Source: Quadrisphaera setariae
GTDB taxonomy: Bacteria > Actinomycetota > Actinomycetes > Actinomycetales > Quadrisphaeraceae
Direction of reading: 5' to 3'
DNA: 64,000 nucleotides
Assembly: GCF_008041935.1 (NCBI RefSeq)
Contig: NZ_VKAC01000003.1
Location: 1 to 64,000, forward strand
How positions within the stretch are numbered: the first letter of the stretch is position 1; each line of letters opens with the position of its first letter. The notes beneath the pieces are model-generated. The model was not told where the DNA came from, did no database searches, and was given only the letters and a program-made list of their open reading frames with translations. A program made the position numbers and the translations under genes. Below are positions 40,831 through 48,987 of the stretch, in pieces.

Positions 40831-41709
40831 TCAGGAGGCGCGGCGCAGGCGCTCGGGGACCACGGCCTCGCGCGGCGCGGTCGGTGCGAACGCGTACGAG
40901 TCCACGCCGAGCCCGCGCAGCACGGCCCGCTCGACGGGGGAGTGCCCGCCCGCGCTGGCCCCCGTGCCGTCAGAAGGGCGGTCGAAGCGCATCGGCTCCG
41001 CCAGCGCGATCGGCGGGTTGGTGATGAGCCGCTGCGCGCGCAGCACGTTCTGCGACGTCGCGTGCAGCGTGAAGGGGTGCATGAGCACCACGTCACCAGC
41101 CTTCCCCGTCACCTCGGTGAACTCGCGGCACCTGCTGATGAGCGGCGTCTCCTGCAGCTCGGTCGGCAGGAGCCCCTCGGGGTGCTCGGCGAGGTGGCGC
41201 GCCACCACCCCGACCGAGTCGGTCGCCACGAACGTGCCGCCGCCCGTGGACAGCACGTCGGTCCACAGCACGATCGTCAGCAGCCCCTGCTCGGGGGAGT
41301 CGAGGAAGTGCCGGAAGAAGTCGCCGTCCTTGTGCCATCCGGGCACCTGCGGTGACGGGGGGTCGAACGGCCGGTCCGCGCCCACCCCGAGGTTGGCGAT
41401 GAACCCGTCGCCCCACTCCCAGGGCAGGTCCACCCGCGGGTCGGCCCCGGTGTGCCCGAGCAGCTGCAGCGCCGCCGCGTGGGCGCGCGGGGCCAGCTGC
41501 GCCGCGTCGACGCGCTGCTCGGTGGGCAGGTGCACGCGCGGCCGCGTCCAGGTCGCCGGGTCGTCCGGGTCCACGCCGAGCCGTTCCCACCCCCGGTCCA
41601 CCCAGCCCGGGGGCTGGGTGGAGGGGTCGAAGGCGCCCTCGACGACGACGACGCCGGTGGCCAGGAACTGCTCGACCTGCTCCGCCGACAGCGGTGCGTT
41701 CTCGCTCAT
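40831..41709 (-). CDS. phytanoyl-CoA dioxygenase (PhyH) family protein
   Basis: A 292-residue Fe(II)/2-oxoglutarate oxygenase-like protein. The iron-binding facial triad is visible as HKD (WHKDGDFF, about 126-133) and the distal His in MHPFTLHATSQN, followed by an Arg for 2-oxoglutarate. It would hydroxylate an organic substrate. It is the last gene of the operon SBP-permease-permease-phyH, 62 bp after the MalG-like permease, so it probably acts on the imported compound. The substrate is unknown. Confidence 0.85.
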   Translation of the reverse strand: MSENAPLSAEQVEQFLATGVVVVEGAFDPSTQPPGWVDRGWERLGVDPDDPATWTRPRVHLPTEQRVDAAQLAPRAHAAALQLLGHTGADPRVDLPWEWGDGFIANLGVGADRPFDPPSPQVPGWHKDGDFFRHFLDSPEQGLLTIVLWTDVLSTGGGTFVATDSVGVVARHLAEHPEGLLPTELQETPLISRCREFTEVTGKAGDVVLMHPFTLHATSQNVLRAQRLITNPPIALAEPMRFDRPSDGTGASAGGHSPVERAVLRGLGVDSYAFAPTAPREAVVPERLRRAS

Positions 41710-41771
41710 GGTGGTGCTCCGTGGTGGTGCGTCTGCGGGGCCGCCGCGGTGCTGCAGCGACGGGTGCGGGG

Positions 41772-42698
41772 TCAGCCCTTGAACGCGCCGTCCATGATCC
41801 CGGACACCATCTGGCGGCCGAAGAACGCGAACAGCACGAGCAGGGGCACGGTCACGAGGAACGAGCCGGCCATCGCCAGGCCCAGGTCGACCGTGAGGTT
41901 GGACTGCAGGGCCTTGATGGCGATCTGCGCGGTGTAGACCTCCGGCGACTTCAGCACGATGAACGGCCACAGGAAGTCGTTCCAGGCGTTGACGAAGCCG
42001 AGCAGCCCCAGCACGAACGCCGCGGGCCTCACGATGGGGAAGGCGATCTTCGAGAAGATCTGCCAGCTGCTGGCGCCGTCCACGCGGGCGGCCTGCAGCA
42101 GCTGGTCGTCGATGGTGGCCGAGATGTGCTGGCGCATCCAGAAGATGCCGAAGGCGCTGACGAGCCCGGGGACGACGAGCGCCTGCAGCGAGTCGACCCA
42201 CCCCAGCTGCGCGATGATCATGTACTGCGGGATGACCGACAGCGACGCCGGCACGGTCATCGTCAGCACCAGCAGCAGGAACAGCGCGTCGCGCCCCTTG
42301 AAGGCCAGCTTGGCGAAGGCGAACCCCGCCAGCGCGCACAGGAACGCCTGCCCGACGGCGATCAGCCCGGCCACCACGAGGCTGTTGAACAGCGACCGCA
42401 GGAAGGGGATGGTGTCGAAGACCAGCTGCGTCACCACGAGCAGCCGCCCACCGGGCACGACGCGCGGGGGCATCTCGGCGGCGGCCTCGGTGCCGGCGGA
42501 GGCCACCACGAACATCCAGTACAGCGGGAACAGGCACGCCAGCACGGCGAGGGTGAGGACGGCGTAGGTGTACCAGCGCACCCGCCCCACCTGGCGCCCG
42601 CGCGGCACCCGGTCCAGGCGCGGCTCCCGTCGTCGTCCTGGGCCCTTCGACCGCCCGGCGGCCGACGAGCGGTCCGGAGCGTCCACGAGCTGGGCCAT
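41772..42698 (-). CDS. sugar ABC transporter permease, MalG-like
   Basis: A 308-residue permease with a basic N-terminus (1-42), six membrane segments and the EAA loop QAARVDGASSWQIFSKIAFPIVRP (about 200-223). ATG 42698 overlaps the stop of the MalF-like gene by one base. No ATPase is encoded in the operon. The product forms half of the membrane channel. Confidence 0.92.
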   Translation of the reverse strand: MAQLVDAPDRSSAAGRSKGPGRRREPRLDRVPRGRQVGRVRWYTYAVLTLAVLACLFPLYWMFVVASAGTEAAAEMPPRVVPGGRLLVVTQLVFDTIPFLRSLFNSLVVAGLIAVGQAFLCALAGFAFAKLAFKGRDALFLLLVLTMTVPASLSVIPQYMIIAQLGWVDSLQALVVPGLVSAFGIFWMRQHISATIDDQLLQAARVDGASSWQIFSKIAFPIVRPAAFVLGLLGFVNAWNDFLWPFIVLKSPEVYTAQIAIKALQSNLTVDLGLAMAGSFLVTVPLLVLFAFFGRQMVSGIMDGAFKG

Positions 42699-43651
42699 CA
42701 GGCACGCCTCCCCACACGGCTGGACAGCAGGTAGTTGATCAGCGCGACCACCACGATGATGGCGAACAGGGCCACGCCGATCGCGGAGCCGTAGCCGAAG
42801 TTGAAGACCCCGAAGCCCTGCTCGAACTGGAACAGGGAGAGGGTCTGGCACTGCCGCTCGGCGCCGCAGGTGGTGCCCGAGGTGGGCTGCAGCAGCAGCG
42901 GCTCGGTGAAGATCTGCAGCCCGCCGATGGTCGAGGTGATGACCGTGAAGATGATCACCGGGCGCAGCGAGGGCAGCGTGATGTTGAAGAACTGCTTGAC
43001 CTCGCCAGCGCCGTCCACGGAGGCGGCCTCGTACAGGTCGCGCGGCACCGCCTGCAGCGACGCCAGGTACAGCAGCGTCGTGTACCCGAACCAGCGCCAG
43101 GTCACCATGACGGCGATGAGCACGTGGCTGCCCAGCACGGTGTTCTTGAAGTCGACGTGCTCGAAGCCGAGCAGGCCGATGAAGAAGTTCAGCAGGCCGT
43201 AGTCGCGGTCGAAGAGCTGCGCGAAGACGATCGTCGTCGCCGCCACCGAGGTGATGTACGGGACGAGCATCGACATCCGCCAGAAGCTGGCGAACCGCAG
43301 CCGGGCCTTGTTGAGCACCTGCGCCAGCACGAGCGCGATGACCAGCTGCGGGACCGTCGACAGGATCCAGATGCTGAAGGTGTTGCGCAGCGCGTTCCAG
43401 AACCTCGGGTCCTCGCCGAGCCGGACGAAGTTGTCCAGCCCCACGAACGTGCGGTCGCCGATGGGGTTCCAGTCGAACAGCGCCACCACGAAGGTGAACA
43501 CCAGCGGGAACAGCCCGAAGACGGCGAAGAGCAGGTAGAACGGCGCGACGTAGCCGTAGGGCGCCAGGCGCTCCCAGCGGCTCTCGACGGGCTTGGTGGC
43601 GGTCGTCCCGCGGGTGGCGCGGCCGGCCTGCGGGGTGAGGGTGGCGCTCAC
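42698..43651 (-). CDS. sugar ABC transporter permease, MalF-like
   Basis: A 317-residue permease with six membrane segments and the EAA loop EAASVDGAGEVKQFFNITLPSLRP (about 207-230). An extracytoplasmic insertion with two Cys (SGTTCGAERQCQ) between segments 5 and 6 may be disulphide-linked. GTG 43651 overlaps the stop of the binding-protein gene (GTGA). It pairs with the MalG-like permease. Confidence 0.92.
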   Translation of the reverse strand: MSATLTPQAGRATRGTTATKPVESRWERLAPYGYVAPFYLLFAVFGLFPLVFTFVVALFDWNPIGDRTFVGLDNFVRLGEDPRFWNALRNTFSIWILSTVPQLVIALVLAQVLNKARLRFASFWRMSMLVPYITSVAATTIVFAQLFDRDYGLLNFFIGLLGFEHVDFKNTVLGSHVLIAVMVTWRWFGYTTLLYLASLQAVPRDLYEAASVDGAGEVKQFFNITLPSLRPVIIFTVITSTIGGLQIFTEPLLLQPTSGTTCGAERQCQTLSLFQFEQGFGVFNFGYGSAIGVALFAIIVVVALINYLLSSRVGRRA

Positions 43652-44958
43652 AGGTCACCCACCACGATCTCGACGTTGCGCACGCCCTTGGCCCACGCCT
43701 GCGCCGGGTCGGCGGCGCTGAGCTCGACCGCCTTGATGGCGTTCTGCAGCTCGGTGCCGATCTCGGCCGTGTACCGGCCGACGGGGAACGGGGTGATGTC
43801 GAGCACCGCCTTCGTGAAGATCGCGCCGGTGGGTGCGTTCGAGAAGTAGGGGTCGGTGAAGTCCGCCAGCTCGGGCTCGGAGTAGTTCTCCGGGGTGGTG
43901 GGCAGCGAGCCGGCGTCGACGAAGTGCTGCAGCTGGGACGCCGGCGACTGCACGCTGCGCACGTACTCCCAGGCGGCCTCCTTGCGCTCGGCCGCGGCGG
44001 GGATGGCGAGGTAGCTGCCGCCCCAGTTGCCGATGCCGTTGGGGATGGTGGCGAGGTCCCACTGGCCCTCCAGGTCGGGCGCCTGGGACTTGATGGTGCC
44101 GAGCATCCAGCTGGGGGAGCAGGTGACGGCGAACGCGCCGCGGCCGATGCCCGCGTTCCAGGCGCTGCCGAAGGAGTCGACCCGGGCGGAGATGCCCGCC
44201 GCCAGCGCGTCGAGGGACCAGTCGAACGCCTGCCTGACCTGCGGGTTGGTGTAGGCGTACCCGCCGTCGGCGTCGTAGAACTGCTCGCTGACCTGCCCGA
44301 GCGCCTGGTAGAAGACCGACGTCGCGGCGTTGTCCACGAACGCGTTCCCCGTGGCCTCGGTGTAGCGGCGGCCCGTCTCGATGAAGCTCGGCCAGTCCGG
44401 CCACAGCGCGCTGACCTCGTCGCGGTCGGTGGGCAGGCCCGCCGCGGCGAAGAGGTCCTTGCGGTAGGCGACGGCCAGGCCGCCGACGTCGGTGGGGATG
44501 CCGATCACCTGGCCGCCCCGGGTGGTCGCCTGGGCGATGACCCAGTCGAGGTAGGGCGCGCCGACGTCGTCGCCGCCGAGGCGCCGGTAGTCGACGAAGT
44601 TGTCGGGGGACAGGGCGAACTTGGGCAGGTCGGCGGCCTGCACGAGCGCGAGGTCGGGCACCTTGCCGCCGGCGATGGCGGTGGTGAGCGCCTGCGCGGT
44701 CTCCTGGGAGCTGCCGACCTCGGTGAGCTTGATGGTGACGCCGGGGTTGGCGCTCATGTACCGCTCGACGTCGGCCTTCTGCCCGATGCCCGTGAAGGAC
44801 CAGAACGTGAAGTCCCGCGGGCCGGTGGGCGCCGAGGGTGAGCACGCGCTGGTGGCGGCCGCCGCTCCGAGGCCGGCGAGCGCGTACGAGAGGACCTGCC
44901 GGCGCGACGGCGCGCGCCGTCCGGGGGAGTGGGCGAGGGGTGGGGCGGTGGTTCTCAC
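43648..44958 (-). CDS. sugar ABC transporter binding lipoprotein (Tat/lipobox)
   Basis: A 436-residue binding protein. The N-terminus has SRRQVLSYALAGLG, a twin-arginine-like signal, ending in the lipobox ATSACSPS (Cys about 39). The mature part is of the family-1 solute-binding type (RDFTFWSFTGIGQKADVERYMSANPGVTIKLTEVG; GIPTDVGGLAVAYRKDLFAAAG). GTG 44958 follows AGGGGAG. It is the first gene of the operon and is divergent from a LacI gene across an AT-rich operator region. The bound sugar is unknown. Confidence 0.9.
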   Translation of the reverse strand: MRTTAPPLAHSPGRRAPSRRQVLSYALAGLGAAAATSACSPSAPTGPRDFTFWSFTGIGQKADVERYMSANPGVTIKLTEVGSSQETAQALTTAIAGGKVPDLALVQAADLPKFALSPDNFVDYRRLGGDDVGAPYLDWVIAQATTRGGQVIGIPTDVGGLAVAYRKDLFAAAGLPTDRDEVSALWPDWPSFIETGRRYTEATGNAFVDNAATSVFYQALGQVSEQFYDADGGYAYTNPQVRQAFDWSLDALAAGISARVDSFGSAWNAGIGRGAFAVTCSPSWMLGTIKSQAPDLEGQWDLATIPNGIGNWGGSYLAIPAAAERKEAAWEYVRSVQSPASQLQHFVDAGSLPTTPENYSEPELADFTDPYFSNAPTGAIFTKAVLDITPFPVGRYTAEIGTELQNAIKAVELSAADPAQAWAKGVRNVEIVVGDL

Positions 44959-45083
44959 GGGGCTCCCCTGTCGTCAGGGGCACCTCGAGCGCCGTGCGGG
45001 TGGGGCGGGGCCGGTGGGCCGCGTCGTCGTCGCCGGGCCGGGTGCTCGTCGTCGAGCGGTCTTGATCTGCTGGTCAAGGACGT

Positions 45084-45112
45084 GTATCGATATAGGTTCT
45101 GTATCGATATAG
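45084..45112. promoter_or_regulatory. AT-rich double operator GTATCGATATAG
   Basis: GTATCGATATAG occurs at 45084-45095 and again at 45101-45112, 17 bp apart; each holds the palindrome TATCGATA. It is strikingly AT-rich for this genome and lies between the divergent ABC operon and lacI gene. TTGATC (45062-45067) is 17 nt upstream of the first copy, so the operator likely covers a promoter. Confidence 0.75.
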
Positions 45113-45186
45113 AACCGCACGCCCGGCCCGTCGTCAAGGCGCGGACGGGGGTGTCGAGGACGACGACGACAGGGGAGGCTCTGCAG

Positions 45187-46209
45187 GTGGTCACCATCCG
45201 CGACGTCGCCGCAGCAGCTGGTGTGTCGCCCATGTCCGTGTCCAACGCGCTCTCGGGGACCCGGCCGGTCTCGGAGGTCACGCGCGTCAAGGTGATGTCC
45301 GCGGTCGAGCGGCTCGGCTACCAGGTGAACACCGCCGCCCGCAGCCTCCGGCAGGGCCGCACCGGGGTCGTCGGCGTGGTGGTGCCGACCCTCGAGAGCC
45401 AGTACTACGCCCAGCTGTGCGGCCGCCTCGTGCGCCGCTTCGCCGAGGCCGGGCTGTCCGCCGTGGTCGAGGACACCGGCGCCACGTGGGAGCGGCAGGC
45501 ATCGGTCTTCCGCGACAGCCGCGTGGCCGCCTACGACGGCCTCGTGCTCTCCCCGATCGGCCTGTCCGAGGCGGAGCTGCGCAGCTTCGCCGGCCGCCTG
45601 CCGCTCGTCGTCCTCGGGGAGCAGCAGCTGCACCGCAGCGTGGACAGGGTCGGCATGGCCAACGCCGCCGGCGCCGCCGCAGCCACCCGCGTGCTGCTCG
45701 CGCGCGGCTGCCGCAGGCTCGCCGTGGTCGGCGCACCGCCGCTCGACCAGCTCGGCGAGCGCGCCGAGACCTCGCTGACCGAGGGGGCCGCCTTCGTGGA
45801 GCGCGCCCGCGGCTTCCTGGCCGCCACGCGCGAGGTGCCCGGCGTCACCACCACCTCGCTCTACACCGGGTCCACCCTCGCCGACGGCCGGCGGGCCGGG
45901 CACGACCTGCTCGCCGCCCACCCCGACGTCGACGGCGTGCTGTGCGCCACGGACACCCTCGCCTTCGGCGTGCTGCGGGCGCTGGCCGACCGGGGCGTGC
46001 GCGTCCCCGACGACGTGCGCGTCATCGGCTTCGACGACGTCGAGGAGGCCAGCTTCAGCGTGCCGTCGCTGTCCAGCGTCGACCCCGGCCACGAGGCCAT
46101 GGCCGCGGCCGCGGTGGAGCTGCTCGTGCGCCGCATCACCGACCCGGGCGCCGCCCCGCGCGACGTGGTGGGCGAGGCCCGCGTGGTCGAGCGGCAGTCC
46201 ACGGCCTGA
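45187..46209 (+). CDS. LacI-family transcriptional regulator
   Basis: A 340-residue regulator with helix-turn-helix and hinge (VTIRDVAAAAGVSPMSVSNALSGTRPVSEVTRVKVMSAVERLGYQVN, about 2-47) and a sugar-binding-type sensor (DGVLCATDTLAFGVLRALADRGVRVPDDVRVIGFDDVEEASFSVPSLSSV). GTG 45187 follows AGGGGAGG. It faces the sugar ABC/PhyH operon and is its probable repressor, acting through the TATCGATA operators. Confidence 0.93.
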   Translation: MVTIRDVAAAAGVSPMSVSNALSGTRPVSEVTRVKVMSAVERLGYQVNTAARSLRQGRTGVVGVVVPTLESQYYAQLCGRLVRRFAEAGLSAVVEDTGATWERQASVFRDSRVAAYDGLVLSPIGLSEAELRSFAGRLPLVVLGEQQLHRSVDRVGMANAAGAAAATRVLLARGCRRLAVVGAPPLDQLGERAETSLTEGAAFVERARGFLAATREVPGVTTTSLYTGSTLADGRRAGHDLLAAHPDVDGVLCATDTLAFGVLRALADRGVRVPDDVRVIGFDDVEEASFSVPSLSSVDPGHEAMAAAAVELLVRRITDPGAAPRDVVGEARVVERQSTA

Positions 46210-46279
46210 CGCCCCACCCAGGGGGCACACTGTCCCCGCACCACGCACCACGTCCGCTCGAACCCCCGGGAGGTGTCCT

Positions 46280-47404
46280 GTGGCCAGGCGCCGACTGCCG
46301 CTGCCCTCGATGGGCCGACGCGGCCTGGTCCCCTCGCGCGACCTCTCCCAGGACGGCGCCATCCCGATGGCCCGCCCGGTGCGGCGCTCCAGCCTGGTCG
46401 ACAGCGGCGTCTACTGCGGCGGTGAGCGCGTCGCCTCCCCGCAGGACCTGTCCGGCACCGTCGCCGCGCTGCGCGAGGAGCCCGGGCGCACCGCGTGGAT
46501 GGGTCTGTACCGCCCCGCCGCGCAGGAGCTCACCGCGCTCGCCGAGGAGTTCGACCTGCACGAGCTGGCCGTCGAGGACGCCGTCGTCGCCCACCAGCGG
46601 CCCAAGCTCGAGCGCTACGGCAGGACCCTCTTCGTCGTCCTGCGCGCCGCCCGCTACCTCGACGACGTCGAGGAGGTCGAGTTCGGCGAGCTGCACCTGT
46701 TCATCGGACCCGACTTCGTCATCACCGTCCGCCACGCCGAGAGCCCCGACCTGTCCGCGGTGCGCCGACGCCTGGAGGCCGACCCCGAGCTGCTCGCCCG
46801 CGGCACCGAGGCGGTGCTCTACGCCATCCTCGACGCCGTCGTCGACGGGTACGGCCCGGTCCTGCGCGGCCTCGGCACGGACATCGACGAGATCGAGTCG
46901 CAGGTGTTCAGCGGAGACCCGCAGGTGTCGCGGCGCATCTACGACCTCTCCCAGGAGGTGGTCGACTTCCAGCGCGCGGTCACGCCGCTGGTGTCGATCC
47001 TCGCCGGGCTCACCGCCGGCTTCGAGAAGTACGGCGTGGACGAGGAGCTGCAGCGCTACCTCCGCGACGTCGCCGACCACGTCACCGTGGCCGCCGAGCG
47101 CATCGACGCCTACCGCAACCAGCTGCGCGACATCCTCCAGGTCAACGCCATCCTCGTGGGGCAGCGCCAGAACGAGGAGATGAAGGCGATGACCGAGGCC
47201 AGCTACGCCCAGGGCGAGGAGGTCAAGAAGATCTCCTCCTGGGCGGCCATCCTCTTCACGCCCAGCCTCATCAGCGGGATCTACGGGATGAACCTCAAGA
47301 TCCCCGAGACCGACACCGCCTGGGGCTACCCGTTCGCGCTGGGTCTCATGCTCGTGCTGTCCGTGGCCCTGTACGTCGCCTTCAAGCGCCGCGGCTGGCT
47401 CTGA
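46280..47404 (+). CDS. corA: CorA-family magnesium/cobalt transporter
   Basis: A 374-residue CorA protein: a large cytoplasmic N-terminal funnel domain and two C-terminal membrane helices (about 315-335 and 348-368). The pore motif is YGMNLK, with GMN intact, and the following loop IPETDTAWGYP is the usual periplasmic selectivity loop. GTG 46280 follows GGGAGG. It carries Mg2+, Co2+ or Ni2+ inward. Confidence 0.92.
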   Translation: MARRRLPLPSMGRRGLVPSRDLSQDGAIPMARPVRRSSLVDSGVYCGGERVASPQDLSGTVAALREEPGRTAWMGLYRPAAQELTALAEEFDLHELAVEDAVVAHQRPKLERYGRTLFVVLRAARYLDDVEEVEFGELHLFIGPDFVITVRHAESPDLSAVRRRLEADPELLARGTEAVLYAILDAVVDGYGPVLRGLGTDIDEIESQVFSGDPQVSRRIYDLSQEVVDFQRAVTPLVSILAGLTAGFEKYGVDEELQRYLRDVADHVTVAAERIDAYRNQLRDILQVNAILVGQRQNEEMKAMTEASYAQGEEVKKISSWAAILFTPSLISGIYGMNLKIPETDTAWGYPFALGLMLVLSVALYVAFKRRGWL

Positions 47405-47482
47405 CCCGGCCCGTCCGCCGGGATGACGCGACACGCGGGACGGTCAACCCGCGGTCTGACGGCCGCGGAGCCGCCTGATCAC

Positions 47483-47488
47483 TAGCGT
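47483..47488 (+). promoter_or_regulatory. -10 box TAGCGT for the gene at 47495
   Basis: TAGCGT ends 6 nt before GTG 47495. A TGATCA palindrome directly precedes it (47476-47481). Confidence 0.45.
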
Positions 47489-47494
47489 GCGCTC

Positions 47495-48907
47495 GTGACG
47501 ACGACGGGCGCCGAGGCGCTCCTGCCCTCTCCCCGGCCCCAGGGCGACGCCTCCGAGGTCCCTCAGTCCTCCGGCGGTGGTGAGAGCACCTCCCCGCCCG
47601 CGTCCGTGCAGCGTCCCCGCCTGCGCGGCGTCGACCTCGCCCGCGGGCTCGCGGTGCTCGGGATGTTCGCCGCCCACATCGGCGCGGCCCCCACCTTCCT
47701 GGCCTCCGACCCCAGCACCTGGGGCGGGGTGGCGCACGGCAGGTCGTCGATCCTGTTCGCCACCCTCGCCGGTGTCTCGGTGGCGCTCATGAGCGGTCGC
47801 ACCACTCCTCCCGGTGACGAGGACGTGGTGGCCGCCCGGCTCCGGCTGCTGGTGCGCGCGGTCTGCCTCTTCCTCGTGGGCGGGCTGGTCCAGTACCTCA
47901 GCACCCCCGTCGCCGTGATCCTCGAGTTCTACGCGGTCCTCCTCGTGCTGTGCGTGCCCCTGCTGCGCTGGCGCCCCCGCCACCTGTTCCTCCTCGCCGC
48001 CGGCATCGCGCTGGTGCTCCCCGGGCTGCGGGCGCTGCTCGTCGCGGCACAGGGCACCAGCTCCTGGCTGGGCAGCGGCGGCGAGCTCGGCACGCTGGCC
48101 GTCAGCGGCATGTACCCGGCCGTGGTCTGGGCGGCCTTCGTCGTCGCCGGTCTGGGCGTGGGTCGCTGCGACCTCACCGCGGCGCGCGTCAAGGGCGCAC
48201 TGGTGGCCGTCGGCGTCGCGCTCGCGGTGGTGGGCTACGGCGGCTCGTGGGCCCTCACCCAGGCCTTCCCCTCGATCGACCCGATGAGCCCGGCGAGCTC
48301 CTCGGCCGGCCCGTCGTCGAGCGGCCCGTACCCCGAGCCCCAGCAGGTGCCCGGCTCGGAGGTGGACCTCACCGGCTTCACGTGCATGGACCAGATGGAC
48401 GGCACCTACTGGTGCGCCGACGACTCCGGGCCCAACGCGCTGAACGGCCCTCCGCCCGGGGCAGAGAGCGACGCCGGTGCCGGAGTCCCGCCCTTCACGT
48501 CCTCCCTGCGGGTCAGCGACTTCCTCGGCACCGCCGCCCACTCCGGGGCCACGCCCGAGGTCATCGGCTCCGGGGGCGTCGCCCTCGCCGTGCTCGGCAC
48601 CTGCCTGGCCCTGGCCGACGCCCTGGGGCGCCGGCGGGCGGGTGGGCTGGTCGCGCCGCTGGTGGCGGTCGGGGCCATGCCGCTGACCGCTTACTGCGCG
48701 CACCTCGTGGCCATCGCGGTGGTCGGGCACCTCCCCGGCGGGATGATGGCCGAGGGGGAGCCGGGCTGGCTGTCGGGCAGCTGGCAGCTGTGGGCGCTGT
48801 TCGCGGGGGCCGCCCTCGTGGTGTGCACCCTGTGGGGCAGGTTCCTGGGCCGCGGGCCGCTGGAGCGCCTCATCAGCTGGACCGCACGGCGCGCCACCCG
48901 GGCGTGA
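47495..48907 (+). CDS. multi-pass membrane protein, DUF1624/DUF418-like
   Basis: A 470-residue protein with a disordered N-terminus (1-40) and about ten membrane segments. RLRGVDLARGLAVLGMFAAHIGAAP and HGRSSILFATLAGVSVALMSGR resemble the acyltransferase-like DUF1624/DUF418 families. A Ser/Pro/Gly-rich extracytoplasmic loop of about 90 residues (about 268-350) contains two Cys (FTCMDQMDGTYWC) that may be bonded. Transcribed alone from a leaderless-type start. Function unknown. Confidence 0.78.
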   Translation: MTTTGAEALLPSPRPQGDASEVPQSSGGGESTSPPASVQRPRLRGVDLARGLAVLGMFAAHIGAAPTFLASDPSTWGGVAHGRSSILFATLAGVSVALMSGRTTPPGDEDVVAARLRLLVRAVCLFLVGGLVQYLSTPVAVILEFYAVLLVLCVPLLRWRPRHLFLLAAGIALVLPGLRALLVAAQGTSSWLGSGGELGTLAVSGMYPAVVWAAFVVAGLGVGRCDLTAARVKGALVAVGVALAVVGYGGSWALTQAFPSIDPMSPASSSAGPSSSGPYPEPQQVPGSEVDLTGFTCMDQMDGTYWCADDSGPNALNGPPPGAESDAGAGVPPFTSSLRVSDFLGTAAHSGATPEVIGSGGVALAVLGTCLALADALGRRRAGGLVAPLVAVGAMPLTAYCAHLVAIAVVGHLPGGMMAEGEPGWLSGSWQLWALFAGAALVVCTLWGRFLGRGPLERLISWTARRATRA

Positions 48908-48987
48908 AGCGGGTGTGAGCGGAGCGTGACGACGCGCCGTCCTCGGAGGCCGCTGAGGGGGGTGCCGTTGATCAGCGGAGGTGCCTA

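Noticed and set aside
42950-42970. TGATCA-containing motifs inside the permease genes, considered as further copies of the intergenic element
   Set aside because: They lack the flanking CCG..ATGG arms and inverted partner and are explained by codon use for Ile-Ile and Met-Ile.
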